From Betaproteobacteria bacterium (GTDB lineage Bacteria > Pseudomonadota > Gammaproteobacteria > Burkholderiales > Burkholderiaceae_C): a stretch of 64,000 nt of DNA. The stretch covers positions 1 through 64,000 of the forward strand of contig JADJWD010000003.1 in the NCBI GenBank assembly GCA_016716535.1. The letters are read 5' to 3'. The translations under genes and the position numbers were made by a program. Shown piece by piece: positions 47,543-59,361 of the stretch. The notes under the pieces were generated by a model. The model was not told the DNA's origin. It did not search any database and saw only the letters and a program-made list of their open reading frames with translations. Position 1 is the stretch's first letter. Each line of letters opens with the position of its first letter.

Positions 47543-48916
47543 ATGTCGCGCTTCGAAGGCTGGCTTTTCGCGCACGTCGCCGGGCGCACCGTGCAGCTCG
47601 CCGCCGGCATGGCCTTGGGCGCGTTGGCCGGCAGCACGGTAGAGCGGCCGAACGCCGTCCTTGCCGGCACGGTGATCGGCGGCCTCGTCGCCGGCGCCTG
47701 GATGACGCTGCGCGATGCACGGCGCGCGGCACGCCTGGCGCGGTGGCTGCACGGCCCCACCGACCGGCCGGCGCCGCGCGAGCGCGGCTTCTGGGGCGAG
47801 CTGGCTTACCGCACCGAGCGCCTGCTGCGCCGACGCGAGCGCGCGATCGAGGTCGAGCGCGAACGCTTGTGGCAGTTCCTCTCGGCCATCGACGCGTCGC
47901 CCAACGGCGTGCTGCTGCTCGACGCCGAAGGCCGCATCGAGTGGTGCAACGGTGTCGCCGCCGAGCACTTCGGCCTCGACCCCGAGCGCGACCTGTTGCA
48001 GCCGGCGACGAACCTGATCCGCGCGCCGGCCTTCGTCGCCGCGCTGCAGGCCGGCTCGCTCGACGAGCCGGTGACGCTGCCCGGCCACGCCGGGCGCGGC
48101 ACGCTGCACGTGCTGCTGCGGCCCTACGGCGAGGCCATGCAGCTCGTGCTCTCGCAGGACATCACCGAGCGCGAGCGCGCCGAGGCGATGCGCCGCGACT
48201 TCGTCGCCAACGTCTCGCACGAGATCCGCACGCCGCTGACGGTGCTGGCCGGCTTCATCGAGACGCTGGCGCAGCTGCCGCTGTCCGAAGCCGAGCGCCA
48301 GCGCGTGCTGGCGCTGATGCAGCAGCAGACCGACCGCATGCAAGCCTTGGTGGCGGACCTGCTGACGCTGGCGCGGCTCGAAGGCAGCCCGCGCCCGGCT
48401 GGCGACCACTGGCTGCCGGTGCGCCGCGTGCTCGATACGGTGCGCGCCGACGCGCTGGCGCTGTCGGCCGGGCGGCACTGCATCGAGTTCACCGGCGGCG
48501 ACGACGCCGAAGTCGCCGGCAACGAAAGCGAGCTGCTGAGCGCTTTCGGCAACCTGCTGACCAACGCGATCCGCTACACGCCCGAGGGCGGCCAGATCAG
48601 GGCCAAGTGGACTTGGCGCGATGGTGGCAACGGTGGCGGCGCGCAGTTCGAGGTCGCCGACACCGGCATCGGCATCGCGCGCGAACACCTGCCGCGCATC
48701 ACCGAGCGCTTCTACCGTGTCGACGGCAGCCGCTCGCGCGAGACGGGCGGCACGGGCCTGGGCCTCGCGATCGTCAAGCACGTGCTGCAGCGGCACGGCG
48801 GCGAGATTCAGGTCGAGAGCGAACCCGGCCGCGGCTCGACGTTTCGCCTCATGCTGCCGGCGCTGCGCGTGCGGCGGCCGCGGCGCGAGGCGGAGCGGGA
48901 CGTGCTCGCGGCGTGA
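47543..48916 (+). CDS. phoR: Phosphate regulon sensor histidine kinase PhoR
   Basis: Membrane-linked sensor kinase, 457 aa. A hydrophobic N-terminus (AAGMALGALAGS and VLAGTVIGGLVAGAWMTL) gives two membrane helices with no large periplasmic domain, as in PhoR. A PAS domain runs from LSAIDASPNGVLLLDAEG. DHp H-box FVANVSHEIRTPLTVLAGF carries the phosphorylated His near residue 220. The ATPase domain has the N-box NLLTNAIRYTPEGG, the G1 box DTGIGIAREHLPRI and the G2 box TGGTGLGLAIVKHV. The 3' end is nine bases from a convergent gene. Confidence 0.94.
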   Translation: MSRFEGWLFAHVAGRTVQLAAGMALGALAGSTVERPNAVLAGTVIGGLVAGAWMTLRDARRAARLARWLHGPTDRPAPRERGFWGELAYRTERLLRRRERAIEVERERLWQFLSAIDASPNGVLLLDAEGRIEWCNGVAAEHFGLDPERDLLQPATNLIRAPAFVAALQAGSLDEPVTLPGHAGRGTLHVLLRPYGEAMQLVLSQDITERERAEAMRRDFVANVSHEIRTPLTVLAGFIETLAQLPLSEAERQRVLALMQQQTDRMQALVADLLTLARLEGSPRPAGDHWLPVRRVLDTVRADALALSAGRHCIEFTGGDDAEVAGNESELLSAFGNLLTNAIRYTPEGGQIRAKWTWRDGGNGGGAQFEVADTGIGIAREHLPRITERFYRVDGSRSRETGGTGLGLAIVKHVLQRHGGEIQVESEPGRGSTFRLMLPALRVRRPRREAERDVLAA

Positions 48917-48925
48917 GCGGAGCGT

Positions 48926-50620
48926 TCAGCGCGCCGTGACGCGCTTGAACACGAGCGTGCGCTCGTCGCGCTCGGCCGGCCGCCGCAATTCGGCGACACG
49001 CTCGTAGCCAGGCGGCGGGCCCGGCAGCGGCCGCGCGCGGGTGACGACGATCATGTAGGCGCAATCCACTTGCTCTGCTGCCGGCGCAGGCCCGCGCGCA
49101 TCGACGCGCCAGCCGCCGAAGACTTCGAGCGCCGCGATGACCGCCGGCGTCGCGCCCGGCGCGGCGACGCAGGCGTCGGGCGGCACGTGCGCGGCGATGC
49201 GCTGCATCCACACGCGCGGGCTGCGCGCGAAGTCGAGCACCGGCAGCCACAGCGTCATCGCCAGCAGCCAGCACAGCGCCACGCCACCCGCGGGCAGCAC
49301 GAGGCTCTTCCACAGCGCCTCGCGGTGCCGGCCGGTGCGCCAGCGCACGAGCCAGATCCACGCCGCCGTGCCGGCGATCGCCAGCAGCAGCGCCGTCCAC
49401 GAGAAGTGCGGCACGAAGGCCGGCACGAGCTTGGCGATGTTGGCCGCGGGCTTGGCCGGCACGCCGGTGTGCATCGCCACGTACATCAGCCAGATGAACG
49501 CCGCCGCGGACGTGAACAGCAGCATCGAGAACCAGTCGACGGCCGCGGCGGTGCTGCGCCGGAACGTCGGCAGCGCCAGCGCCGCCAGCACCGCCAGCCC
49601 CGGCAGGCCGAGCAGCAGCGCGCGGTCGGAGCCGCCCATCACGAGGTTCGACGCCAGCGCCACCACCACGGCCACCAGCGGCACCGACAGGTGCCGGTGC
49701 AGCAGGTGGTGCCGCCAGCGCCACAGCGTCCACAGCGCCAGCAGCCATGCCGGCCACATGAACCACGCCCACTGGCGCGCGATGCCGGGCAGCTGCACCA
49801 CCTCGATGCCGTGCGATCGCCAGCGCCAGGCACCGAGCCCCTGCGCGGCCAGCGCCGCCAGCAGCGCGCCGGCGGCGATCCACGGCGCATAACGACGCAC
49901 CTGCGCATAACTCGAGAACACGCAGACGATCGTGCCGCCCACGCCCATCGCCATCGCCATGCTCGGCGCGCCGCTGCCGGCCAGCGCTGGCAACGCAATG
50001 AGCACTGCCAGGCGCGATTGCCACGGTCGATAGGGCGCCGCCGCCAGCGCGTAGAGAAAGAGGGCGGTGGCGGCGAGCTGCGCCAGCTCGGGCGTCGTCT
50101 CGTGGCCGAGTTGCAGCAGGCCGAGCGTCGCCATCAGCGCCAGCACCGCGCCGTCGGCGATGGCGCGCGCGTAGGCCACCGGGTCGGCCTCGCCACCGAA
50201 GGCGAACGGCAGCGGCAGCGCCGCGTCGGTGCGCGCGAGATGAAAAGTCGTGTACCAGACGAGCGCCAGCGTCGCGGCCAGCAGCAGCGCAAATGGCACG
50301 CGCGCCGCGAAGTCGGGCTCGATCTGCGGCGACAGCATCACGATGAAGCCGGCGCCCAGCCAGTGCGGCAAGAGGCCCGTGTCGCCGGCGACGCCGCCCA
50401 GCAGCGGCGCCCACCACGAGGTGCGGCCGGCAGCCATGGCCGCCATCTGACCGAAGGCGGCGAGGTCGGCGTTGCGCCACGGGTCACGGCCGACGACGCC
50501 GGGCAGCACGTAGGCCGCGCACAGCAGCAACAGCGGCAGGCGGGGCAGCGCGCGCGCGCCGCGCTCGGTGACAAGGGCCGGGTTAAGGGCCGGGGTATGG
50601 GCCGGGATGGGGGTGTTCAC
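48926..50620 (-). CDS. ArnT/PMT-like membrane glycosyltransferase
   Basis: Polytopic inner-membrane protein, 564 aa, with about eleven hydrophobic segments. VVGRDPWRNADLAAFG near residues 42-57 corresponds to the conserved acidic loop after the first helix of GT-C (ArnT/dolichyl-mannosyltransferase-like) enzymes. The C-terminal soluble domain (DACVAAPGATPAVIAALEVFGG) ends KRVTAR. Such enzymes transfer a sugar from a polyprenyl-phosphate donor to lipid A, a protein or a glycan in the periplasm. The substrate cannot be told here. It is convergent with phoR, and there is no partner gene beside it. Confidence 0.75.
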   Translation of the reverse strand: MNTPIPAHTPALNPALVTERGARALPRLPLLLLCAAYVLPGVVGRDPWRNADLAAFGQMAAMAAGRTSWWAPLLGGVAGDTGLLPHWLGAGFIVMLSPQIEPDFAARVPFALLLAATLALVWYTTFHLARTDAALPLPFAFGGEADPVAYARAIADGAVLALMATLGLLQLGHETTPELAQLAATALFLYALAAAPYRPWQSRLAVLIALPALAGSGAPSMAMAMGVGGTIVCVFSSYAQVRRYAPWIAAGALLAALAAQGLGAWRWRSHGIEVVQLPGIARQWAWFMWPAWLLALWTLWRWRHHLLHRHLSVPLVAVVVALASNLVMGGSDRALLLGLPGLAVLAALALPTFRRSTAAAVDWFSMLLFTSAAAFIWLMYVAMHTGVPAKPAANIAKLVPAFVPHFSWTALLLAIAGTAAWIWLVRWRTGRHREALWKSLVLPAGGVALCWLLAMTLWLPVLDFARSPRVWMQRIAAHVPPDACVAAPGATPAVIAALEVFGGWRVDARGPAPAAEQVDCAYMIVVTRARPLPGPPPGYERVAELRRPAERDERTLVFKRVTAR

Positions 50621-50695
50621 GCCGGCGCGATGCTAGTGCAGCGGCGTGCGCGGACCCGCTGCGTGCCGCAAGAGGAAGAGGGCGAAAAGGAGGGG

Positions 50696-50726
50696 CGCAA
50701 AAAGCAAAAGGGCGGCCAGGCCGCCC
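50696..50726 (-). terminator. Rho-independent terminator of rpmE
   Basis: On the minus strand GGGCGGC and GCCGCCC (50726-50720 and 50716-50710) form a 7-bp stem with a three-base loop, followed by TTTTGCTTTTTGCG. It lies about 45 bases after the rpmE stop. Confidence 0.85.
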
Positions 50727-50771
50727 TCGGGAGCTTGTCGACCGCCGCGGCGCGCTGGCGCCGCGTGCGCT

Positions 50772-51032
50772 TCACTTCTTCAGGCCGACGCGGGCGAACT
50801 TGTTGCGGAACTTCTCGACGCGGCCGCCCAGGCTGTCCACGCTCTTCTGCGTGCCCGTGTAGAACGGATGCGTCTCGCTGGTCACTTCGAGCTTGACGAG
50901 CGGCAGTTCGCGGCCGTCGTCCAGCGTCACGGACTCCTTCGTCTGCACGCACGAGCGGGTGACGAACTTGTGGCCGTTGGACAGGTCTTGGAAGCAGACG
51001 TCGCGGTAGACGGGGTGGATGCCTTCTTTCAT
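50772..51032 (-). CDS. rpmE2: 50S ribosomal protein L31 type B
   Basis: Ribosomal protein of 86 aa. MKEGIHPVYRDVCFQDLSNG, TKESVTLDDGRELPLVKLEV and ETHPFYTGTQKS identify L31. The zinc-binding CxxC pair of type A L31 is absent, and the length matches type B, which many Burkholderiales use as their main form. The ATG at 51032 has GAGG upstream; the in-frame start at 51098 extends into non-conserved sequence. It lies downstream of rho on the same strand. Confidence 0.95.
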   Translation of the reverse strand: MKEGIHPVYRDVCFQDLSNGHKFVTRSCVQTKESVTLDDGRELPLVKLEVTSETHPFYTGTQKSVDSLGGRVEKFRNKFARVGLKK

Positions 51033-51138
51033 CGGGGGTGCCTCGGTGGTTGCGGCAGCCACGCCTTCGACGATTCGAGGCGCACTTGCCAAGGGCAAAA
51101 GAGCGGATTCTAGCTTGGCGGCGTCGCGCGGCAGCCGG

Positions 51139-52419
51139 TCAGCCGCCGCGGCGCATCATGTCGAAGAAGTCGAGGTTGCCCTTCGTCGCCTTCATCTTCT
51201 CGAGCACGAACTCCATCGCCTCGATCTCGTCCATCGGGTAGAGCAGCTTTCGCAGGATCCAGGTCTTCTGCAGGATCTCGGGCTTGAGCAGCAACTCCTC
51301 GCGCCGCGTGCCGCTCTTGTTGATCAGGATCGAGGGGTAGACGCGCTTTTCGGCCATGCGGCGGTCCAGGTGGATCTCGCAATTGCCGGTGCCCTTGAAC
51401 TCCTCGTAGATGACCTCGTCCATCTTCGAGCCGGTGTCGATCAGCGCCGTGCCGATGATGGTCAGCGTGCCGCCTTCCTCGGTGTTGCGCGCGGCGCCGA
51501 AGAAGCGCTTGGGGCGCTGCAGCGCGTTCGCGTCGACGCCGCCGGTGAGCACCTTGCCGGAACTGGGCAGCACGTTGTTGTAGGCGCGCGCCAGGCGCGT
51601 GATGCTGTCCAGCAGGATCACGACGTCCTTCTTCAGCTCCACGAGGCGCTTGGCGCGCTCGATCACCATCTCGGCCACCTGCACGTGGCGCGCCGCGGGT
51701 TCGTCGAAGGTGGAGCTGATGACCTCGCCGCGCACGGTGCGCAGCATCTCAGTCACTTCCTCGGGCCGCTCGTCGACGAGCAGCACGATCAGGTGGATCT
51801 CCGGGTGGTTGGCGACGAGCGCGTGCGCGAGCTGCTGCATCATCACCGTCTTGCCGGTCTTGGGCTGCGCGACGAGCAGCGCACGCTGGCCCTTGCCGAT
51901 CGGCGCGACGAGGTCGACGATGCGGCAGGTGATGTTCTCGTCGATCAGCTTCGCGTCGGCCTTGCCGAGATCACGTTCGAGCTTGAACTGCGCCGTCGGG
52001 AACAACGGCGTCAGGTTCTCGAACATGATCTTGTGCTTGCTCTCCTCGGGCGTGACGCCGTTGACGCGGTCGACCTTCACGAGCGCGAAGTAGCGCTCGC
52101 CGTCCTTGGGCACGCGCACCTCGCCTTCGACCATGTCGCCGGTGTGCAGGTTGAAGCGGCGGATCTGGCTCGGCGACAGGTAGATGTCGTCGGTGCTCGC
52201 CATGTAGCTCGTGTCGATGCTGCGCAGGAAGCCGAAGCCGTCGGGCAGCACCTCGAGCACGCCGTCGCCGAAAACCTGCTCGCCCGCCTTGGCGCGCTTT
52301 TTCATGATCGCGAACATCAGTTCCTGCTTGCGCAGGCGGCTGACGTTCTCGATCTCCAGCGCCTCGCCCATCTCGATGAGCGCGGCCACGTGCATGGCTT
52401 TCAGTTCGGACAGATGCAT
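51139..52419 (-). CDS. rho: Transcription termination factor Rho
   Basis: Hexameric RNA helicase of 426 aa that ends transcription. MHLSELKAMHVAALIEMGE starts the N-terminal helix bundle. The RNA-binding OB fold has GVLEVLPDGFGFLRS near residue 54 and YLSPSQIRRFNLHTGD. Walker A is VAQPKTGKTVMMQ near residue 184. Further motifs are LLVDERPEEVTEM, the Q-loop region LTGGVDANALQRPKRFFGAAR, and LDSITRLARAYN. The ATG at 52419 matches family starts; upstream codons to 52461 do not. It follows trxA on the same strand. Confidence 0.97.
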   Translation of the reverse strand: MHLSELKAMHVAALIEMGEALEIENVSRLRKQELMFAIMKKRAKAGEQVFGDGVLEVLPDGFGFLRSIDTSYMASTDDIYLSPSQIRRFNLHTGDMVEGEVRVPKDGERYFALVKVDRVNGVTPEESKHKIMFENLTPLFPTAQFKLERDLGKADAKLIDENITCRIVDLVAPIGKGQRALLVAQPKTGKTVMMQQLAHALVANHPEIHLIVLLVDERPEEVTEMLRTVRGEVISSTFDEPAARHVQVAEMVIERAKRLVELKKDVVILLDSITRLARAYNNVLPSSGKVLTGGVDANALQRPKRFFGAARNTEEGGTLTIIGTALIDTGSKMDEVIYEEFKGTGNCEIHLDRRMAEKRVYPSILINKSGTRREELLLKPEILQKTWILRKLLYPMDEIEAMEFVLEKMKATKGNLDFFDMMRRGG

Positions 52420-52699
52420 CTCGGGGGAACCCTCGGGCCGGTCGACCTGCGCGTCGCGCACCGGTCAGCGGTGCGCACGAGGCCGCGGGAACTGCGAAAG
52501 CAGGGGGAACAGGGAGCGGGGAGCGCGCAGCGGGCCGGATCGGGAGGCGGTGCCCGCGAAGGCGCTATCGAGCCGGGCGAGCCCTCGAACTGCGGCGGGC
52601 CGGCGAAAAGCGTGCGGGAGGGCCTTCCCGGCCCTGCTGGACAACCAGCCGCGCCGTCGACAGATCGTCGAAACCGCGGCCGCTGTGGACGGGATTATA
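52420..52699 (-). promoter_or_regulatory. rho promoter and long 5' leader
   Basis: A perfect TATAAT on the minus strand (52699-52694) overlaps the trxA stop codon. A start near 52686 gives rho a leader of about 265 bases with no conserved ORF. Its length fits Rho autoregulation at the leader as known in E. coli, but no specific rut pattern was assigned. Confidence 0.5.
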
Positions 52700-53024
52700 G
52701 ATGACCGTCGAGGAAGGCGGTCAGTTGCGCCTTGCTCAGTGCGCCGACTTTCGTGGCGGCGAGGTCGCCGCCCTTGAACAGCATCAGCGTCGGGATGCCG
52801 CGGATGCCGTAGCGCGCGGGGATGTCGCGGTTCTCGTCGACGTTCATCTTGACGATCTGCACCTTGCCGTCATAGGCCTTGGCGGCCTCGTCGAGGATGG
52901 GCGCGATCATCTTGCACGGCCCGCACCACTCGGCCCAGAAGTCGACGAGCACCGGCTTGTCGGACTTGGCCACGTCGTCGCCAAAGGAGTCGTCGGTGAC
53001 GTGCTTGATCAGTTCACTGCTCAT
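52695..53024 (-). CDS. trxA: Thioredoxin
   Basis: Cytoplasmic disulfide reductase, 109 aa. DKPVLVDFWAEWCGPCKMIAP holds the active-site pair WCGPC near residues 32-36, in two overlapping motifs. VQIVKMNVDENRDIPARYGI and the cis-Pro loop GIPTLMLFKGG are conserved. The ATG at 53024 (MSSELIKHVTD) has GGAGAA upstream; the in-frame start at 53093 is non-homologous. It forms the usual trxA-rho-rpmE group. Confidence 0.97.
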   Translation of the reverse strand: MSSELIKHVTDDSFGDDVAKSDKPVLVDFWAEWCGPCKMIAPILDEAAKAYDGKVQIVKMNVDENRDIPARYGIRGIPTLMLFKGGDLAATKVGALSKAQLTAFLDGHL

Positions 53025-53269
53025 GGATGGTTTCTCCGGTCCCGGGCCCGGCACGTGGGGAAAACGGGGCGGGTTCATTCTGACACAGCGCATTCAGGGC
53101 AGCCTCGCAGAAGGTCGCATCGGACAGACGCCGGGCCGCTATCGCGCTGATCGAGGCAATCTGCTTGCCAGCCGGCCAATGCCCGGGTGGCGGCGGGCGG
53201 GAACTGGCCTCGTCGAGCCCGCCTTCTCTGCGCTTCGCTGACCCGGCGCGCGGGGTGCAATGGCGGCCT

Positions 53270-55164
53270 ATGTCTGCCACGGCCCCGGATCCGACGCCAC
53301 GCGCGGGTGCGCCGCGCTACTTCGGCCGGCTGCAACTGCTGCGCCTGCTGGGCAAGAGCCAGCACACGATGAGCTGGCTGGTTGCCGAGCGCAGCGGCCG
53401 CGAGTTGATGCTCGTGCTGCCGCGCGCCGCGCCGGCCGGCGCTGGGCTCGAGCGCTGGATGCAGATCGTGCGCCGCGCCGCGCGCCTTTCGCATCCGCAG
53501 CTTGCTCCTGCCGTCGACGTCGGCGTGCAGGACGGCTGGCCGTACGTCGCCTACGACATGGACGGCCGCGCAACGCTGGCCGACCGCCTGACGAAAAAAG
53601 GCCTGCCCGGCGTCGACGCCGCGACGCTGGCCGTGCAACTGCTTCAAGGGCTGGCCTACGCGCACGACGCCAGTGTCGCGCACGGCGACGTGCAGCTTGC
53701 GATGTGCCTCGTCGACGACCAGGGCCAGGCGTGCCTCGCCGGGCTCGAAGTGGCCTGCGAGAGCCCCGCGGCGATGGCGCTGGCCGCCAACGCCGCAAGC
53801 CTGGGCGGCGCCGGTTCGGCGCTCAGCACGCAGCGCGCCGCTGCCGAGCGCGACGTGCTGGCGCTCGGCCTCCTGCTGCACGGCCTGCTGGCCGGCACGC
53901 CGGCGCTCGACGAACCCGACATCGGCCGCGCCCTCGTGCGCCTGCCGCCGTTCGGCCGCGAGATCGTGCGCCTGCCGTGGACCGGCCTGCAGCCGATCGG
54001 CGAGCCGCTGCGCGCCATCGTCAACCGCGCCACCGATCGACAGGAGCGGCAGCGTTATCGCGGCGCGCGCACGCTGCTGCGCGCGCTCGAGGGCTGGCTG
54101 CAGACCGAATCGGCCGCCGAAGGCGGCGTGCTGGGCCTCCTGAGCGACAAGCTGCGCGCCGCCGGCGTGCTGCCGGCTTCGGCCGGTGCCGGCGCCCGCG
54201 CCGCGCGGCTGGCACTGATGGAGCGCGAGCGCACCAATGAGCTGGCCGAGGTCGTGCTCGACGACCTCGCGCTGTCGTTCGAGTTGCTGCGCGCGGTGAA
54301 CACGGCGCAGGTGCGCGGCGCGCAGGTTTCGGGCGCCGGCCCGGTGCTGACGGTGCGCCGCGCGATCGCCATGATCGGCATGGACGGCCTGCGCCGCGCC
54401 GCATCGGCGTTGCGCCCGTGGCCCGGGCCGTTGGACGAAGCCGGCGCCGCCGAACTCGAACGCCTGGCCGCGCGCTGCAAGCTCGCAGGCCGCGTCGCGA
54501 TGGCGCTGCGGCCGGCCGGCTACGACGGCGAAGTCGTCTACCTGCTGACGCTCTTGCAGAACCTCGGCCGGCTGGTCGTGCAGTACCACTTCGCCGACGA
54601 GGCGCAGCAGATCCGCCGCCTGACGCAGCCCGGCCAGCCGGTGCGCGACGGCGAGCCGCCCGAACCCGGCATGAGCGAGGAGGGCGCTGCCTACGCGGTG
54701 CTGGGCGCCGACATCGACGCGATCGGCCAGGCCGTCGCGCGCTGGTGGGGCCTGGAGGAAAGTGTGCTCGGCATGATCCGCCGCCTGGCACCGGCGGCCA
54801 GTGTGCATACGCCGGAATCCGATGACGACACGCTGCGCCTGGTGGCCAGTTGCGCCAACGAGGTCGTCGACGCGTCGGTGCTGCCGGCGCCGAAGGTGCT
54901 GCCGGCGCTGCAACGTGTCGTGCAGCGCTACGGGCGAACGCTCGACTTCGGCCTGAAGACGCTGCAGGAGGCGCTCGCCGAGCCGGGCACCGGCAAGATT
55001 GCGCAGACCGCGCCGATGCCGCTCGGCCCGGCCGAGCCACTGGAGACGGCCACGATGCCCGAGCACGTCGGCAACGCCGTCACCCGCTCGGCCTCGCCCG
55101 GCAGCCTGCGCGCTGCCGCCGCGATGCGCAGCGCGCGCGTGCCCGGCGCCGCCGGCTTCGAGCG

Positions 55165-55168
<4 letters not shown>
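53270..55168 (+). CDS. Pseudokinase-HDOD domain protein
   Basis: 632 aa from the ATG at 53270. Residues 15-265 follow a Ser/Thr kinase fold (YFGRLQLLRLLG, LLQGLAYAHDASVAHGD, DVLALGLLLHGLLAGTP) but the catalytic residues are gone. The ATP-binding Lys is replaced (ELMLVLPRAA where kinases have VALK), the HRDLKPSN loop reads HGDVQLAM near residue 138, and DFG is replaced by LAGLEV. Residues 310-530 form an HDOD domain (GVLGLLSDKLRAAG, VLDDLALSFELLRAVN, VRRAIAMIGMDGLRRAA), a metal-less HD relative used in signalling. A Pro/Ala tail follows. The stop overlaps the GTG of the paralogous active-looking kinase gene. A TGCAAT eight bases upstream suggests a near-leaderless start. Role unknown; probably a regulatory scaffold. 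Confidence 0.75.
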
Positions 55169-57741
<2,573 letters not shown>

Positions 57742-57815
57742 GGGTCGCAGGCCAAAGCCGTTGGCGCGCGTGGCACTTCGCCGACGCGCGCGCTGCAGGA
57801 AGAGGGGGGAGGAAA

Positions 57816-57913
57816 GGTGACGAGCCTGACCCCGGCACTGGTGGCAACGCTTAGGGCTGCTTGGTTCCCCACCTGACCCGGTTGGGCGCGCTCCCATGCG
57901 AGGAGGCCCGTCG
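57816..57913 (-). ncRNA. ffs: Signal recognition particle 4.5S RNA (bacterial small SRP RNA)
   Basis: On the minus strand the conserved SRP helix 8 core is present: GGGTCAGGTGGGGAACC followed by AAGCAGCCCTAAG, with the GGAA tetraloop closed by GG/CC and the A-rich asymmetric loop that binds Ffh. The ends pair (GGGCCT near 57909 with AGGCTC near 57823), giving a hairpin of about 95 bases, the normal size. Exact ends are estimated. A TACAAT -10 box sits 7 bases upstream. It is opposite to the kinase genes and downstream of cfa. Confidence 0.88.
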
Positions 57914-57919
57914 CTGCGT

Positions 57920-57925
57920 ATTGTA
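57920..57925 (-). promoter_or_regulatory. -10 element of the SRP RNA gene
   Basis: TACAAT on the minus strand (57925-57920) places the transcription start near 57913, which agrees with the predicted 5' end of the RNA. It lies just past the cfa stop. Confidence 0.6.
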
Positions 57926-57940
57926 GGTGAGGGCACCGCG

Positions 57941-59185
57941 TCAGCGCCGCGCGTACATGTAATCGCGCTTGAACGGATACGCGCACTGCGCGCCGCGCAG
58001 CGCGCCGTCGCTCAACTCGCCGCTCGGCCGCGAGGCGAGCATCTGATGCAGCGCCATCCAGCCGCGCTCGAAGCCCATCGCACTGCCCGCGAGGTACAGC
58101 CGGTAGGCGCGCACCGTGCGTTCGCTGGTGGCGCGCCGCGCCGCCTCGAGCCGGCTCTCGAGCGCGTCCGACCACGCCCACAGCGTGCGCGCGTAGTGCG
58201 GGCGCAGGTTCTCGGTGTCCAGGCCCTCGAGCCCCTGCTCGGCCATCACCTCGAGCACGTGCGCGACATGCATCAGCTCGCCGCCGGGGAAGATCCACCG
58301 CTCGACGAAGTCGCCGATGCCGCTGCCGAGCTGCGCGTGGCGCGTGCCGCCGGCAGTGATGCCGTGGTTGAGCAAGAGGCCGCCGGGCGCGAGCAGGCGG
58401 CGGATCTTCGCGAAGTAGGTCGGCAGGCGCGCGCGGCCGACGTGCTCGAACATGCCGATCGAGGCGATCTTGTCGTACGGCTCGTCCTCGGGCAGATCGC
58501 GGTAGTCCAGCAGCAGCATGCGCACGCGGTCGGCCAGGCCGCGGTCGGCGATCAGCCGGTTGACGTGCGCGTGCTGGTTCTTCGACAGCGTGATGCCGGT
58601 GGCGCGCACGCCGTGGTGCTCGGCCGCCCACAGCAAGAGGCCGCCCCAGCCGGCGCCGATGTCGAGGAAACGCTCGCCGGGCCTGAGCATCAGCTTGCGG
58701 CACACGTGCTCGAGCTTGGCCTCCTGCGCCGCGGCGAGCGTCATGCCGGCCTCGGCCCAGTAGGCGCACGAGTAGACGCGGCGCGCGTCCAGCCACAGCG
58801 CGTAGAAGTCGTCGGAGACGTCGTAGTGGTGGCGGATCTGCCGCGCGTCGGCCTTCTTGCGATGGCGCCAGCGCGAGAACAGCGAACGACGCAGCGCCTT
58901 GGCCGGCGCCGTGGCCGTCGGGTTGCCGCGCATCAGCCCGGCGGCGACGTCGGCCACGCGGCGCATCGGGCCTTCGATGTCGAGGAGCCCCTCGACGCTG
59001 TCGTGGGCCAGCCCGCCGACGTTGCCGGTGACGAGGTGCCGAAGCGGCAGCGCGCTGTTCAACCGCAGCACCACGTCGGCGTTGGCCGGGCCGATGCGGC
59101 GGCCGCCCGGCAGCACCAAGGCCAGCGCCTCGGCGGCCTGGCCATCCAGGCGGCTGATCCGATCCTCGACAAGCGATTCGATCAT
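57941..59185 (-). CDS. cfa: Cyclopropane-fatty-acyl-phospholipid synthase family protein
   Basis: SAM-dependent enzyme, 414 aa, that adds a methylene bridge to unsaturated acyl chains of membrane lipids. The N-terminal domain (LPLRHLVTGNVGGLAHDSVEGLLDIEG, in part) is the lipid-interacting module. RQIRHHYDVSDDFYALWLD near residue 118 and YSCAYW are hallmarks. SAM motif I FLDIGAGWGGLLLWAAE is near residue 175. IASIGMFEHVG near residue 245 and the final FERGWMALHQML are also conserved. The start at 59185 (MIESLVEDRI) has AGGAC upstream on the minus strand. No direct partner genes are seen; in other bacteria cfa is often sigma-S dependent. Confidence 0.85.
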   Translation of the reverse strand: MIESLVEDRISRLDGQAAEALALVLPGGRRIGPANADVVLRLNSALPLRHLVTGNVGGLAHDSVEGLLDIEGPMRRVADVAAGLMRGNPTATAPAKALRRSLFSRWRHRKKADARQIRHHYDVSDDFYALWLDARRVYSCAYWAEAGMTLAAAQEAKLEHVCRKLMLRPGERFLDIGAGWGGLLLWAAEHHGVRATGITLSKNQHAHVNRLIADRGLADRVRMLLLDYRDLPEDEPYDKIASIGMFEHVGRARLPTYFAKIRRLLAPGGLLLNHGITAGGTRHAQLGSGIGDFVERWIFPGGELMHVAHVLEVMAEQGLEGLDTENLRPHYARTLWAWSDALESRLEAARRATSERTVRAYRLYLAGSAMGFERGWMALHQMLASRPSGELSDGALRGAQCAYPFKRDYMYARR

Positions 59186-59361
59186 GTCGTCCTGCCTCGG
59201 CGGCCGTGTGACGTGCCGCTCGTCCTGCACTCGGGAACGGGCAATGCTGAAGCGCATCCCGGCCGTGTCAAGTGCAGGGAAATCAGGAACGCCGCTTGCC
59301 CGGTAAGCCCTTCGCTCGCGGCTTGTGCAACAGGATCCGCGCGCGTTGCGCGCGGCGCCTT

